The notes: a model not told the origin generated them from the letters alone. Shown: positions 17,426 to 26,339, counted from the stretch's first letter. The stretch: 64,000 nucleotides of DNA from Mesorhizobium sp. (GCF_017306545.1 NZ_JAFKID010000007.1:1-64000); one strand, 5' to 3'. Translations and numbers: made by a program.

Positions 17426-18433
17426 ATGGCAGGACAGACAATTCCGGCGAAAATGACGGCGGTCGCCATTTCCCAACCCGGCGGGCCGATGGTGCTGAAG
17501 GCGGAAAAGCGCGACGTGCCGCAGCCGGGGCCAGGCGAGATTCTGATTCGCGTCCATGCCGCCGGCGTCAACCGGCCAGACCTCCTGCAACGCAAGGGCG
17601 CCTATCCGCCGCCGCCCGGTGCTTCCGACCTGCCGGGGCTGGAAGTGGCAGGCGAGGTCGCCGCGCTCGGCGAAGGGGCTGCGCGCTGGCGCGTCGGCGA
17701 CCCGGTCTGCGCGTTGACGCCGGGCGGCGGCTACGCAGAGTACGTCACGGTGCATGGCTCCAACGCGCTGCCGGTTCCCCCCGGCTTCACGCTGACCGAG
17801 GCGGCGGCCGTGCCGGAAACCTTCTTCACCGTTTGGCACAACGTATTCGAGCGCGGCGGCCTGAAGCAAGGCGAGACGCTGCTGGTGCATGGCGGCTCGT
17901 CGGGCATCGGCACGGCGGCCATCCAGCTCGCCGCCGCCTTCGGCGCGCGTGTCATCGCCACCGCCGGTTCGGCGGAGAAATGCGAGGCCTGCGTGAAGCT
18001 CGGCGCCGACCGCGCCGTCAACTACCGCGAGGAGGATTTCGTCCGCGCCGTCAAGGACGCCACCGCTGGCCGGGGCGCCAACGTCATCCTCGACATGGTC
18101 GGCGGCGATTATGTCAGCCGCAACTACGACGCCGCCGCGATGGAGGGCCGCATCGTCCAGATCGCCACCATGGGCGGCGCCATGGCCAATGCCGACATTT
18201 CAAAGCTGATGGTCAAGCGGCTCGTCCACACCGGCTCGACGCTCAGGCCGCGCACCGTCGAATTCAAGGGCGCGGTGGCGGCGGCCCTCGAAGCGCAGGT
18301 CTGGCCGCTGCTCGCCACCCGCCGCGTCGCCCCCGTCATGGACATGATCTTCCCGCTCAAGGAAGCCTGGCGCGCGCACGAGCGGCTGGAGGAAGGCGAG
18401 CATGTGGGGAAGATCGTGCTGGATGTGGGGTGA
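17426..18433 (+). CDS. NAD(P)H-quinone oxidoreductase, zeta-crystallin type
   Basis: The 335-residue soluble enzyme belongs to the medium-chain dehydrogenase family and probably reduces quinones with NADPH. Seen are the GroES-like half (GEILIRVHAAGVNRPDLLQRKGAYPPP), the nucleotide fold HGGSSGIGTAAIQLAAAFGARVIATAGS, and GANVILDMVGGDYVSRN. There are no zinc ligands, as expected for the quinone oxidoreductase branch. The ATG at 17426 follows GAGGAAGCG. The closest named relatives are PIG3-like oxidoreductases. Confidence 0.92.
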   Translation: MAGQTIPAKMTAVAISQPGGPMVLKAEKRDVPQPGPGEILIRVHAAGVNRPDLLQRKGAYPPPPGASDLPGLEVAGEVAALGEGAARWRVGDPVCALTPGGGYAEYVTVHGSNALPVPPGFTLTEAAAVPETFFTVWHNVFERGGLKQGETLLVHGGSSGIGTAAIQLAAAFGARVIATAGSAEKCEACVKLGADRAVNYREEDFVRAVKDATAGRGANVILDMVGGDYVSRNYDAAAMEGRIVQIATMGGAMANADISKLMVKRLVHTGSTLRPRTVEFKGAVAAALEAQVWPLLATRRVAPVMDMIFPLKEAWRAHERLEEGEHVGKIVLDVG

Positions 18434-18447
18434 GAGAGCGCCGACTT

Positions 18448-18594
18448 CCCCCTCCCCCTCGAGGGGAGGGTGGCAGGCCGAAGGCCTGACGGGAGGGGTC
18501 ACCTCCATCGCTCCGATGTTATGAAGCCCTCGCTCTACGGCCAGCGACCTCTCCCGGCCGCTACGCGGCCACCCTCCCCTCAAGGGGGAGGGGG
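18448..18594. repeat. Inverted pair of CCCCTCCCC-GAGGGGAGGGTGGC repeats
   Basis: The sequence 18448-18474 recurs in inverse orientation at 18568-18594 with one or two mismatches, and each copy is itself partly self-complementary. It lies between two convergent genes. Such units are commonly scattered in rhizobial intergenic DNA; a degenerate related stretch is near 31500-31535. Confidence 0.65.
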
Positions 18595-18634
18595 GCGGCG
18601 CCTTTTCGTCTTCTACGGCACTTCCTATTCAAAC

Positions 18635-18666
18635 AAAAAGCCCGCTCCCTTCTGGAAGCGGGCTTC
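18635..18666 (-). terminator. Intrinsic terminator of rpoH
   Basis: On the minus strand AAGCCCGCTTCC, a short loop, and GGGAGCGGGCTT are followed by TTTTGTTTG. It begins about 28 nt past the rpoH stop and fits a Rho-independent terminator. Confidence 0.85.
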
Positions 18667-18693
18667 GCAAATGTCTGCACCGTAAAGCGGATA

Positions 18694-19605
18694 TCAGGCG
18701 GCCGGCTGTGCCTCGATGGTGCGCAGCGACTGCGCCTGCCGCTTGGCGGCGGCCTTGACGGCGTCCTGCACCTTCTCGAAGGCGCGCACCTCGATCTGGC
18801 GCACGCGCTCGCGGGAGATGTCGAACTCGGCCGACAGGTCCTCCAGCGTCAGCGGCTCCTCGGCGAGACGCCGCGCCTCGAAGATGCGGCGTTCGCGATC
18901 GTTCAGCACCGAAAGCGCCCCCGACAGCATGCCGCGCCGGTTCTCCAGCTCGTCCTGCTCGATCAGCATCGTCTCCTGGCTGTCGTGGTCGTCGACCAGC
19001 CAGTCCTGCCACTCGCCGCTCTCGCCCTCGGTCGCGCGGATCGGCGCGTTGAGCGAGGCATCGCCCGACAGGCGGCGGTTCATCGACACCACCTCCGCCT
19101 CGGAGACGTTGAGGCGCGTGGCGATCTCGGCGATCTGGTCGGGCTTCAGGTCGCCGTCGTCGAGCGCCTGGATCTTGCCCTTCACCTTCCTGAGGTTGAA
19201 GAACAGGCGCTTCTGGTTGGCGGTCGTGCCCATCTTGACCAGGCTCCACGAACGCAGGATGTATTCCTGGATCGAGGCCTTGATCCACCACATGGCATAG
19301 GTGGCCAGCCGGAAGCCGCGCTCCGGCTCGAACTTCTTCACGGCCTGCATGAGGCCGACATTGCCCTCTGAGATCACCTCGCCGATCGGCAGGCCGTAGC
19401 CGCGATAGCCCATGGCGATCTTGGCGACGAGCCGAAGGTGGCTGGTGACGAGCTTGTGCGCGGCACTGGTGTCGTCATGCTCCTGGTACCGCTTGGCGAG
19501 CATGTACTCTTCCTGCGGCTGGAGCATGGGAAAGCGGCGGATTTCTTCCAGGTAGCGGGACAGCCCGCCTTCACCGGAAACGATACTGGGTAGTGACTGG
19601 GCCAT
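18694..19605 (-). CDS. rpoH: RNA polymerase heat-shock sigma factor (sigma-32)
   Basis: RpoH directs RNA polymerase to heat-shock promoters. The 303-residue protein has the RpoH order: SRYLEEIRRFPML, region 2 (SHLRLVAKIAMGYRGYGLPIGEVISEGNVGLMQAVKKF, FRLATYAMWWIKASIQEYILRSWSLVK) with the RpoH-box-like TTANQKRLFFNLRKVK, and region 4 (DISRERVRQIEVRAFEKV). The start is the ATG at 19605 with AGGAGGG upstream. It lies 188 nt downstream of rluD on the same strand, so it probably has its own promoter in that gap and ends at the terminator at 18635. Rhizobia often have two rpoH genes; which this is cannot be told. Confidence 0.96.
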   Translation of the reverse strand: MAQSLPSIVSGEGGLSRYLEEIRRFPMLQPQEEYMLAKRYQEHDDTSAAHKLVTSHLRLVAKIAMGYRGYGLPIGEVISEGNVGLMQAVKKFEPERGFRLATYAMWWIKASIQEYILRSWSLVKMGTTANQKRLFFNLRKVKGKIQALDDGDLKPDQIAEIATRLNVSEAEVVSMNRRLSGDASLNAPIRATEGESGEWQDWLVDDHDSQETMLIEQDELENRRGMLSGALSVLNDRERRIFEARRLAEEPLTLEDLSAEFDISRERVRQIEVRAFEKVQDAVKAAAKRQAQSLRTIEAQPAA

Positions 19606-19793
19606 GATCAGCGCCCTCCTCTCATTGAGATAGCCCCCGAAACGCGGCGGGCTTATGACGCGGCACCCCGAAAATGCGTGCGCGACAAACCGGACTATAC
19701 AGGAACAAAACCAGAAAAGACAGCTTTTGTTCAACGTGAAACAATCTGTCACGCCAAAGTGAACAAAGCGAGTCAAGTTTATTGATGGCGGGT

Positions 19794-20831
19794 TCAGGAA
19801 TTGCGAAAGGCGCCGACCAGTTCCTCCATATCGCCCGGCAGCGGCGCCTCGAACCTCATCGTCAGATGGGTATCGGGATGCGAAAATTCAAGGAGGCGGG
19901 CATGCAATGCCTGTCGCGGAAACGCCTGCACCGTGGCGCGCAACGGTTCGGGCAGGCGATTCGCCTTGGTGCGGAAGGCCTGGCCGTAGTCGCGGTCGCC
20001 GACCAGCGGATGGCCGATATGGGCCATGTGGACGCGGATCTGGTGGGTGCGGCCGGTTTCCAGCCGGCATTCGACCAGGCTCGCCGGGGCGAAATCCCTG
20101 CGGTCTTCGCCGAAGCGTTCCTCGACCGCGTAGTGGGTGACGGCATGGCGGGCGTCGTCGCGCGTCTGAGGCACCACGGCGCGCCGGATGCGGTCCGCCG
20201 CGCGGCCGAGCGGCGCGTCGATGGTGCCGACGGCCGGAGTGGGAACGCCCCACACCAGCGCGACATAGGCGCGCGCCAGGTCGCCGGTGCGGCCGTGGTC
20301 GGCGAAGGCTTCCGACAGCGCGCGGTGCGCATGGTCGGTCTTGGCCACGACCATGACGCCCGACGTGTCCTTGTCCAGCCGATGCACGATGCCGGGACGC
20401 TTGACCCCGCCGATGCCGGACAGGCTGTCGCCGCAATGGTGGATCAGCGCGTTGACCAGCGTGCCGGTCCAGTTGCCGGCGCCGGGATGCACGACCAGTC
20501 CCGCCGGCTTGTTGACGACGACCAGCGCGTCGTCCTCGTAGAGGATGTCTAGGGGAATGGCCTCACCCTGCGGCTCGGCCGGCTCCGGTTCCGGCACCTC
20601 GACCGTCACCACATCGCCGGCAGCGAGCTTGTGCTTCGTCTCGGTGACGGCCTTGCCGCCGACGCTCACCGCGCCCTGCTTTATCAAGGCCTGCACGCGG
20701 CTGCGCGACAGCTCCGGCGCAAGCCGTATCGCCAGCCACTGGTCGAGCCGCTGGCCGGCCGCGCCGGCGTCGGCCGTCAGCAGGCGCGGCGCCTCTATCA
20801 ATTCGTCCGGCCGTTCGCTATGAGCGCTCAT
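19794..20831 (-). CDS. rluD: 23S rRNA pseudouridine synthase, RluD type
   Basis: The enzyme isomerises uridines of 23S rRNA helix 69, or a similar target. The 345-residue protein has an N-terminal S4 RNA-binding domain (GQRLDQWLAIRLAPELSRSRVQALIKQGAV), the barrel entry YEDDALVVVNKPAGLVVHPG, and the catalytic motif HRLDKDTSGVMV with its aspartate. It then has GRTHQIRVHMAHIGHPLVGD. The start at 20831 (MSAHSERPDEL) is preferred over an extension into the repeat at 20836. It is divergent from the small membrane protein at 20958. Confidence 0.93.
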   Translation of the reverse strand: MSAHSERPDELIEAPRLLTADAGAAGQRLDQWLAIRLAPELSRSRVQALIKQGAVSVGGKAVTETKHKLAAGDVVTVEVPEPEPAEPQGEAIPLDILYEDDALVVVNKPAGLVVHPGAGNWTGTLVNALIHHCGDSLSGIGGVKRPGIVHRLDKDTSGVMVVAKTDHAHRALSEAFADHGRTGDLARAYVALVWGVPTPAVGTIDAPLGRAADRIRRAVVPQTRDDARHAVTHYAVEERFGEDRRDFAPASLVECRLETGRTHQIRVHMAHIGHPLVGDRDYGQAFRTKANRLPEPLRATVQAFPRQALHARLLEFSHPDTHLTMRFEAPLPGDMEELVGAFRNS

Positions 20832-20835
20832 CCAA

Positions 20836-20880
20836 GCATGTCTCCCGAAAGTGGGCACCGGTTTCGGGCTAGAGACATGC
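20836..20880. repeat. Dispersed palindrome GCATGTCTCCCGAAA / TTTCGGG..GAGACATGC
   Basis: Arms 20836-20850 and 20862-20880 pair with a 3-nt bulge. The same unit is at 31437-31477 and in decayed form at 8535. It lies between the divergent rluD and 20958 genes. It is probably a repetitive extragenic palindromic element. Confidence 0.75.
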
Positions 20881-20957
20881 GCATAAACAAAGACCTGAAG
20901 CGTGGGAAGCGAATCCGAAGGATTGCGACGGGCTTCAGGAAAACCGCTGGATATGCC

Positions 20958-21338
20958 ATGGCCCGGCCCTATGCCGACGATGAAGACGAAAAGCCGCTCG
21001 ATCCGAGCATCGACAGGCTGCGCCGCAAGCTCATCCGCTTCATGGGCATCAATCTCGGCCTGATCTTCCTCGCCCTTATGGTGGTGGTCGGCGCGCTTGT
21101 CTACAAGTCGTACAGGACGCCGCCGGCGTCAGCGCCGGCAAATGACATCCCGACGCCGACCGGCCAGCCGGCCAGCGGCGACATCGTGCTGCCGGTCGGC
21201 GCGAAAATCGTGTCGCAGTCGATTTCCGGCGACCGCATCGCCATCGACGCCGAACTCGCCGACGGCAGCCGGGCGATCTTCGTCTACGATATCGCTGAAA
21301 AGCGCATGATCGGCCGCTACACGCTGCGCACGCAGTAG
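20958..21338 (+). CDS. Conserved hypothetical protein with one membrane anchor
   Basis: From ATG 20958 the protein is 126 residues: an acidic, proline-containing cytoplasmic start (MARPYADDEDEKPLDPSIDRL), one transmembrane helix (FMGINLGLIFLALMVVVGALVY), and a periplasmic domain with GDIVLPVGAKIVSQSISGDRIAIDAEL and the end GRYTLRTQ. It looks like an anchored small beta domain. I do not recognise a named function. The position next to rluD appears conserved in alphaproteobacteria. Frames extending further upstream run through the repeat and are not supported. Confidence 0.7.
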   Translation: MARPYADDEDEKPLDPSIDRLRRKLIRFMGINLGLIFLALMVVVGALVYKSYRTPPASAPANDIPTPTGQPASGDIVLPVGAKIVSQSISGDRIAIDAELADGSRAIFVYDIAEKRMIGRYTLRTQ

Positions 21339-21358
21339 GGCCGGCCGCTGCGGCGATC

Positions 21359-22528
21359 TTAAATTACATTGAGCTCGCGGAACGCGCGCCCTTCGGCCAC
21401 CCGCTCGTAGCCGAAGGCGGAGCAGTCGATGCTGCGATAGCCGCCGTGGATCACGAGCTCGGCCAGCGCCTTGCCGACCGCCGGCGCCTGCTGCAACCCG
21501 TGGCCGGAAAAGCCGTTGGCGAACAGGAAGTTTTGCACCTCCGGATGCGGGCCGATCACGGCGTTCTGGTCGAGCGTGTTGTAGTCGTAGTGGCCGGCCC
21601 AGGCGCGCGTCATTTTGATCGCCTCGAAGGCGGGCACGCGGGTGGCCAGCACCGGCCAGATCTCGTTCTCGAACAGGCCCCATTCCGGCTCGAAGTCGGC
21701 CGGGTCGGCGGCCTGCTCGCCGTCCTCGACCTCAGCGCCACCTGTGATGTAGACGGAGCCTTCCGGCCGCCACCAGACACCTGACGGATCGACGGTCAGC
21801 GGCATGTCGTCGAAGCGGTCGCGCGATTCGAAGACGAAGACCGTGCGCTTGCGCGGCTCTACCGGCAGCGCGATGCCGGCCAGCGCCGCCACCTTGCCGG
21901 CGTTCGGCCCGGCGGCGTTGACGACGGTGCCGGCTTGAAGCGTCTCGCCATTGTCCAGCGTTACGCCGGTGACGCGGTTGCCCTCGCGCGCGATGCCGGT
22001 GACGGAAGCGGTGATCAGGTCGACGTTCATCGCCCTCAGCGCCTTGCGAAACAGGTGGAGATAGGCGTGCGCGTCGAACCAGCCCTCGCCGCTCAAGCCG
22101 TAGGCGCCGGCGGCGATCTCCTCGCCCGACAGCCAGGCAAAGCGCCGGGTGAGCGCCGCCGCATCCTCCAGCACGATGTCGGCGCCTTCGGCAACCTGTG
22201 CGCGGTGGTTGGCTTGCAAGATCGGCAGGCCTTCCGTGCCGGCGAGGATCAGGTAGCCGCCCTCGCGGAAACCGATATCGGCGTCGGCGCCGAATTCCTC
22301 CTTCAGCCGCCTAAACAGGCCAAGCGTGAACTGCGACAGGCGGATGTTTTCGGGGATCGAGAACTGCTGGCGGATCGAGGCGGCCGACAGGGTCGTCGCC
22401 GAATGGGTGAATTGCGGATCGCGCTCGACAAGCGCGATGGAGCCGGAAAAGCCTTCCTTGCGCAGGAAATAGGCGGTCGAGGCGCCGACGATGGCCCCGC
22501 CGATGATCACGATGTCGTAACTGGCCAT
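21359..22528 (-). CDS. FAD-dependent amino acid/amine oxidoreductase (DAO family)
   Basis: The 389-residue flavoenzyme starts with the dinucleotide-binding motif DIVIIGGAIVGASTAYFLRKEGF and contains AATLSAASIRQQF-like and GEGWFDAHAYLHLFRKALRAM segments. It ends with GHGLQQAPAVGKALAELVIHGG, the C-terminal FAD motif of the sarcosine oxidase/D-amino acid oxidase group. It is probably a soluble oxidase or dehydrogenase of an N-methyl or secondary amino acid; the substrate is not determinable. It is divergent from the CitE-like gene, 90 nt away, so the two may be co-regulated. Confidence 0.85.
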   Translation of the reverse strand: MASYDIVIIGGAIVGASTAYFLRKEGFSGSIALVERDPQFTHSATTLSAASIRQQFSIPENIRLSQFTLGLFRRLKEEFGADADIGFREGGYLILAGTEGLPILQANHRAQVAEGADIVLEDAAALTRRFAWLSGEEIAAGAYGLSGEGWFDAHAYLHLFRKALRAMNVDLITASVTGIAREGNRVTGVTLDNGETLQAGTVVNAAGPNAGKVAALAGIALPVEPRKRTVFVFESRDRFDDMPLTVDPSGVWWRPEGSVYITGGAEVEDGEQAADPADFEPEWGLFENEIWPVLATRVPAFEAIKMTRAWAGHYDYNTLDQNAVIGPHPEVQNFLFANGFSGHGLQQAPAVGKALAELVIHGGYRSIDCSAFGYERVAEGRAFRELNVI

Positions 22529-22618
22529 GCTCGCCTGTCCGTTTGCGAAAAGATTGCCGTTTCACTGCCCGCGCGTCCCTCTCTTGCAAGAGCCAGACTT
22601 CAAAGGCAAGAAGACCAG

Positions 22619-23491
22619 ATGACCGACCAGACTCTCTATCGGCCGCGCCGCGCGGCCCTTTACATCCCCGTTTCCAACGACAAGGCGCTGGCCAAGGCCG
22701 CGAGCCTCGATTGCGACGTCGTCATCTTCGACCTCGAGGACGCGGTGGCGCCAGCCGACAAGCCGGCCGCGCGCGCCAAGCTCGCCGCCGTCTTCGCCGC
22801 CCCCGCCGGCCGCGCCGAGCGGGTGATCCGCATCAACGCGCTGTCGAGCCAATGGGGCGCCGACGATCTCGCCGCCGCAGCCGCTTGCGCGCCCGACGCC
22901 ATCCTTTTGCCCAAGGTCGACACCGCCCGCGACATTCTCGAAGCCGGCGACGCGCTGGACGACGCGGTTGCATCTGACACGGTGAAACTATGGGCGATGA
23001 TCGAGACGCCGAAGGCGCTGCTCAATATCGGTGCGATCGCCGAACTTGGCCGCGATCCGGCCTCCCGCATCTCTTGTTTCGTTGCCGGAACGAACGATCT
23101 CGCCAAGGAAACTGGCGTTTCCGACCGCCGCTACCTGACGCCGTGGCTGATGCAGCTCGTGCTCGCCGCCAAGGCCGGCGGCCTCGACCTGCTCGACGGC
23201 GTCTACAACGATTTTCGCGACATGGAGGGTTTTAGCCACGAATGCGCCGAAGGCGCCGCCATGGGTTTTGATGGCAAGACCGTCATCCATCCCTCGCAGA
23301 TCGTCCCCGCCAACGCCGCCTTCGCGCCCTCCGAGACCGCACTGGCCGACGCCCGCGCCATCCGCGACGCTTTCGCCCGGCCGGAGAACGCCGGCAAGGG
23401 CGTCATCGGGCTGGACGGCAGGATGGTGGAGCGCCTGCATCTGGCGCAGGCCGAAAAACTGCTGGCGAAGGCGGCCGCCATCGGCGCATGA
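22619..23491 (+). CDS. HpcH/HpaI aldolase / citrate lyase beta-like (CitE-like) protein
   Basis: The 290-residue protein has the CitE-like pattern: YRPRRAALYIPVSNDKALAKA, the magnesium-binding DVVIFDLEDAVAPADK, LLPKVDTARDI, KLWAMIETPKALLNIGAI, and GFDGKTVIHPSQIVPANAAF. Members cleave or form C-C bonds in acyl-CoA substrates such as malyl-CoA or citramalyl-CoA. No CitD or CitF genes are nearby, so it is a stand-alone lyase or thioesterase rather than citrate lyase. The start ATG 22619 follows AAGAAGACCAG. The DUF1737 gene follows. Confidence 0.87.
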   Translation: MTDQTLYRPRRAALYIPVSNDKALAKAASLDCDVVIFDLEDAVAPADKPAARAKLAAVFAAPAGRAERVIRINALSSQWGADDLAAAAACAPDAILLPKVDTARDILEAGDALDDAVASDTVKLWAMIETPKALLNIGAIAELGRDPASRISCFVAGTNDLAKETGVSDRRYLTPWLMQLVLAAKAGGLDLLDGVYNDFRDMEGFSHECAEGAAMGFDGKTVIHPSQIVPANAAFAPSETALADARAIRDAFARPENAGKGVIGLDGRMVERLHLAQAEKLLAKAAAIGA

Positions 23492-23536
23492 TCGCCCTCG
23501 GATACGACCCAGCCCGACCCTGAACAGGATCAAGCC

Positions 23537-23746
23537 ATGCGCCTCTATCGTTTCCTCACCGAAGTCGACGACGCCAAGTTCTGCCACAAGGTAACGGCGG
23601 CCCTGAACAAGGGCTGGCACCTCTACGGCTCGCCCACCTACGCCTACGACAAGAAGAGCAAGGTGATGCGTTGCGGCCAGGCGGTGGTGAAGGATATCGA
23701 CGGCGAGGAATACAGGCCGGGCGAAACCAGGCTGGGCGACTGGTAG
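23537..23746 (+). CDS. DUF1737 family small protein
   Basis: The 69-residue protein MRLYRFLTEVDDAKFCHKVTA... with NKGWHLYGSPTYAYD and MRCGQAVVKDIDG is a typical DUF1737 member. The function is unknown. It is 45 nt after the CitE-like gene on the same strand, with AGGATCAAG before the start, and is probably co-transcribed. Confidence 0.83.
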   Translation: MRLYRFLTEVDDAKFCHKVTAALNKGWHLYGSPTYAYDKKSKVMRCGQAVVKDIDGEEYRPGETRLGDW

Positions 23747-24027
23747 AGGCCGGGACCTGGCGTCTGCCGGGCAATAAGTGCATTGCCTTTGCTCTTGACC
23801 AGCGGCCAACCATGGTCGCGACGCGCTTCAGGAGTTGCGCAACCGTCGCTCACAGACGCCTCCTGACAGAATGGTGTCAGGATTGCCGTGCTAACACGCA
23901 CCGCGTTTTCCTGGAGCATTTTGCAGCCAGACGGAATCGTCTGGCGTCGCACAAATGCGGCTGAAACGAAGAGGGAGATCGTTGCGCCGTTTCCGTGAAA
24001 CGGTGAAACGATCCAAGGGCAGAATCC
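23747..24027. other. Intergenic region with a small palindromic unit
   Basis: No gene is seen in these 281 nt. A short inverted repeat CAGACG-GAAT-CGTCTG lies near 23929-23944 within GCATTTTGCAGCCAGACGG and GCACAAATGCGGC, again with matching ends, which looks like another dispersed palindrome. The sequence is more AT-rich than its surroundings, like the hydrolase gene that follows. Confidence 0.45.
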
Positions 24028-24681
24028 ATGGCTACCTTCATTCTGATCGCGGGAGGCTGGCAGAGCGGCTGGGTCTACGAGCAGGTTTCGGATATTCTCA
24101 CTGCGCATGGGCACGGGGCTGTGCCGGTCACGCTGCCCGGGCTCGGTGACGTTCCCGCACCGATGGCCAATCTCGAGACCCATATCGAACAGGCCGTTCG
24201 CGTCGTAGGGGCGCAGCACGACGATCTCGTCCTTGTCGGGCAATCATACGGCGGCATGGTCGTGAGCGGCGCGGCCGATGCCGACCCGTCGAGACTCCGG
24301 GCATTGGTCTATGTCGATGCTTACGTGCCCGAATCCGGAGACTCCGTCTGGTCGCTGACGACGCCTCGATTTCGGGAAATGTTCATCGACGGCGCCAAGG
24401 CAGACGGGCTGAACTGCGTGCCGCCGCCGAACATGGATCCTCGATGCCGTCCCCAGCCGATGGGGACGTTCCTTCAATCCATCGACCTCACCGGACGTTG
24501 GCGTGAAGTCCCGCGCAAGGTCTTCGTCGGCGCCCATGGATGGGAAGGGAGTCCGTTCCGTGACCTCTATCAGCGCTTGAGCGGTGATCCGGACTGGACG
24601 ACCGTTGCCTTCGATTGCGGCCACAACGTAGCACGGCTGAAACCCGAGGCTTTGGCCGAGGTGCTTCTGGCACAGGTTTGA
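24028..24681 (+). CDS. Alpha/beta hydrolase, esterase-like
   Basis: The 217-residue protein has the alpha/beta hydrolase fold of the small salicylate-esterase-like group: start ATFILIAGGWQSGWVYEQV (oxyanion region), nucleophile elbow LVGQSYGGMV with Ser near 77, and a late DCGHNVARLKPEALAEVL with the catalytic His. The acid is probably the aspartate of YVDAYVPES or a later one. The substrate is unknown. The gene is flanked by repeats and less GC-biased than its neighbours, which hints at acquisition. Confidence 0.85.
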   Translation: MATFILIAGGWQSGWVYEQVSDILTAHGHGAVPVTLPGLGDVPAPMANLETHIEQAVRVVGAQHDDLVLVGQSYGGMVVSGAADADPSRLRALVYVDAYVPESGDSVWSLTTPRFREMFIDGAKADGLNCVPPPNMDPRCRPQPMGTFLQSIDLTGRWREVPRKVFVGAHGWEGSPFRDLYQRLSGDPDWTTVAFDCGHNVARLKPEALAEVLLAQV

Positions 24682-24771
24682 TTTCGACGGCTGCGAGGTC
24701 AGATTCTCACGGTCGGAGAATCTGTCTCGGCCAAAACCTGGCCAAGTATGGCAGCGATGGAGAATGCCGAA

Positions 24772-25194
24772 CTACTCCGCCGCTTCCTCGAGTTTCTCCA
24801 TGTCGTCGTCCGACAGGCCGAAATGGTGGCCGATCTCGTGGATCAGCACATGGGTGACGATGTCGCCCAATGTCTCCTCGTTCTCGGCCCAGTAGTCGAG
24901 AATGGCGCGGCGATAGAGCGTGATGCGGTTCGGCCCCTCGCCGGTGGCCGGGTTCCAGCGCTCGGCAATGCCGCGCCCTTCGAACAGGCCGAGCAGGTCG
25001 AACGGCGTTTCCAGCGACAGGTCGTCCATGATCTCGTCGGTGGGGAATTCCGTCACCTGGATGACGATCTCGCCCGTCAGCGTGCGGAATTCTTCCGGCA
25101 GATGCGCATAGGCTTCCAGCGCCAAGAATTCCAGTTCCTCCAGCGACGGCGACAGTTCGCCGTGCCAGGTGCGTGTCTTGTAGATGCGGGCCAT
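24772..25194 (-). CDS. Metallopeptidase family protein (minimal zincin, DUF1025-like)
   Basis: The 140-residue protein ends with VLIHEIGHHFGLSDDDMEKLEEAAE, an HExxH zinc motif with a third ligand spaced as in minimal zincins. Preceding GRGIAERW and GPNRITLYRRAILDYW are typical of this bacterial family. It is small and has no signal peptide, so it is cytosolic. The proteolytic activity of these proteins is largely unproven. The start is ATG 25194 (MARIYKTRTWHGELSP). Confidence 0.88.
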   Translation of the reverse strand: MARIYKTRTWHGELSPSLEELEFLALEAYAHLPEEFRTLTGEIVIQVTEFPTDEIMDDLSLETPFDLLGLFEGRGIAERWNPATGEGPNRITLYRRAILDYWAENEETLGDIVTHVLIHEIGHHFGLSDDDMEKLEEAAE

Positions 25195-25342
25195 TCTGTG
25201 TCCTTCAGTCCCGCGGCATATAGGCCTTTGCACCGCGCTCGGCAAATGAGTGCGGCGGGCATGGCCGGAAGCTCTCCCATTCGTGAGGAATAAATTCTTT
25301 TTACTCCCGCTTGACTCTCGTTCCGACCTCTGGAATCCATAA

Positions 25343-25357
25343 GAACATAACAGGAAC
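25343..25357 (+). promoter_or_regulatory. LexA (SOS) operator upstream of imuA
   Basis: GAAC-ATAACAG-GAAC is an exact match to the alphaproteobacterial LexA consensus (GTTC-N7-GTTC read on the other strand). It is 22 nt upstream of the imuA start, where the promoter is expected. It supports SOS control of imuA-imuB-dnaE2. Confidence 0.88.
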
Positions 25358-25379
25358 ATATCGGACGGAACTGACCGCC

Positions 25380-26339
25380 ATGGCAACGCCTGCCGTGGCG
25401 CGGGACACTGTTTTTGCCCTGCGCCGGGAAATCGCGAAGATCGAAGGGAGGCTGGCGGAAAGGCTTGCCTCTCCCGGCGACGGCGCGGTGGTGCTGCGCG
25501 GCAGCGGCCGGGTGCTCGGTGCGGCCGACAGGTTGGCCACCGGCGTGGCGGCGCTGGACGCAACGCTCGGCGGTGGCCTGCCGAGGGCGGCGCTGACCGA
25601 GGTGCACAGCCGCCAGAGCCGCGATGCCGGCGCCGCCGCCGGCTTCGTGCTGGCGCTGGCCTCCCTGCTTGCAAAGCAGGCGGCCCCGAAACAGCCTGGC
25701 GCGAAGCAGCCGCTTCTGTGGATCGGCACCGGCGGCATGTTCGCCGAGACAGGTTTTCCGTATCTGCATGGGATCGAACGGCTTTTCGGCATCGCGGCGG
25801 GTTCGCTGCTGTTTGCCGAAGCGCCGAAGCCGGTGGACGCGCTGTGGATCGCCGAAGAGGCGGCCGCGCTGAAATCGCTGGCAGCGGTGATCCTCGAACT
25901 GCCCGGCGATCTGCGGCCGCTCGACCTCGATGCGACGCGCCGCCTGCATCGCCGCGCCGTGCAGGCAGAGCGGCCGGTCTTCCTGCTACGGCATTCGTCG
26001 GACCCGGAACCTACGGCAGCGCCGCTGCGCTTTGTCGTCGCGCCGGCGCCGGCGGGGCCACGCCGCATTCTCGGCCGGCCGCTTGCCGGCTCGATCGGAC
26101 CGCCGGCCTTCGCTGTCACCCTCGACAAGAACCGGCTGGCGCCGCCGATGCGCCTCGTCCTGGAATGGAACTGCGATGAACGCATCTTCGAACATCGATC
26201 GTCCTGCCGCGAAGACGGAATGCAGGATCCTGTCGCTCTGGTTCCCCTATCTCGCCACGGAACGGATATGGCGGCAGCGGCTCGGCCCCTCATGGCGTAC
26301 GGCTTGCTCCGCTTTCCCGCCGCTGGTCGTCAGCCATAA
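25380..26339 (+). CDS. imuA: ImuA, SOS mutagenesis accessory protein
   Basis: ImuA is a RecA/SulA-like protein needed, with ImuB and DnaE2, for damage-induced mutagenesis. The 319-residue protein starts at ATG 25380, just after the LexA box. It shows ATGVAALDATLGGGLPRAALTEVHS, PLLWIGTGGMFAETGFPYL and LDLDATRRLHRRAVQAERPVFLL, as in rhizobial ImuA. Its 3' end overlaps imuB by 164 nt in another frame, so roughly the last 55 residues lie over imuB's start and are probably dispensable or non-conserved. Confidence 0.9.
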   Translation: MATPAVARDTVFALRREIAKIEGRLAERLASPGDGAVVLRGSGRVLGAADRLATGVAALDATLGGGLPRAALTEVHSRQSRDAGAAAGFVLALASLLAKQAAPKQPGAKQPLLWIGTGGMFAETGFPYLHGIERLFGIAAGSLLFAEAPKPVDALWIAEEAAALKSLAAVILELPGDLRPLDLDATRRLHRRAVQAERPVFLLRHSSDPEPTAAPLRFVVAPAPAGPRRILGRPLAGSIGPPAFAVTLDKNRLAPPMRLVLEWNCDERIFEHRSSCREDGMQDPVALVPLSRHGTDMAAAARPLMAYGLLRFPAAGRQP

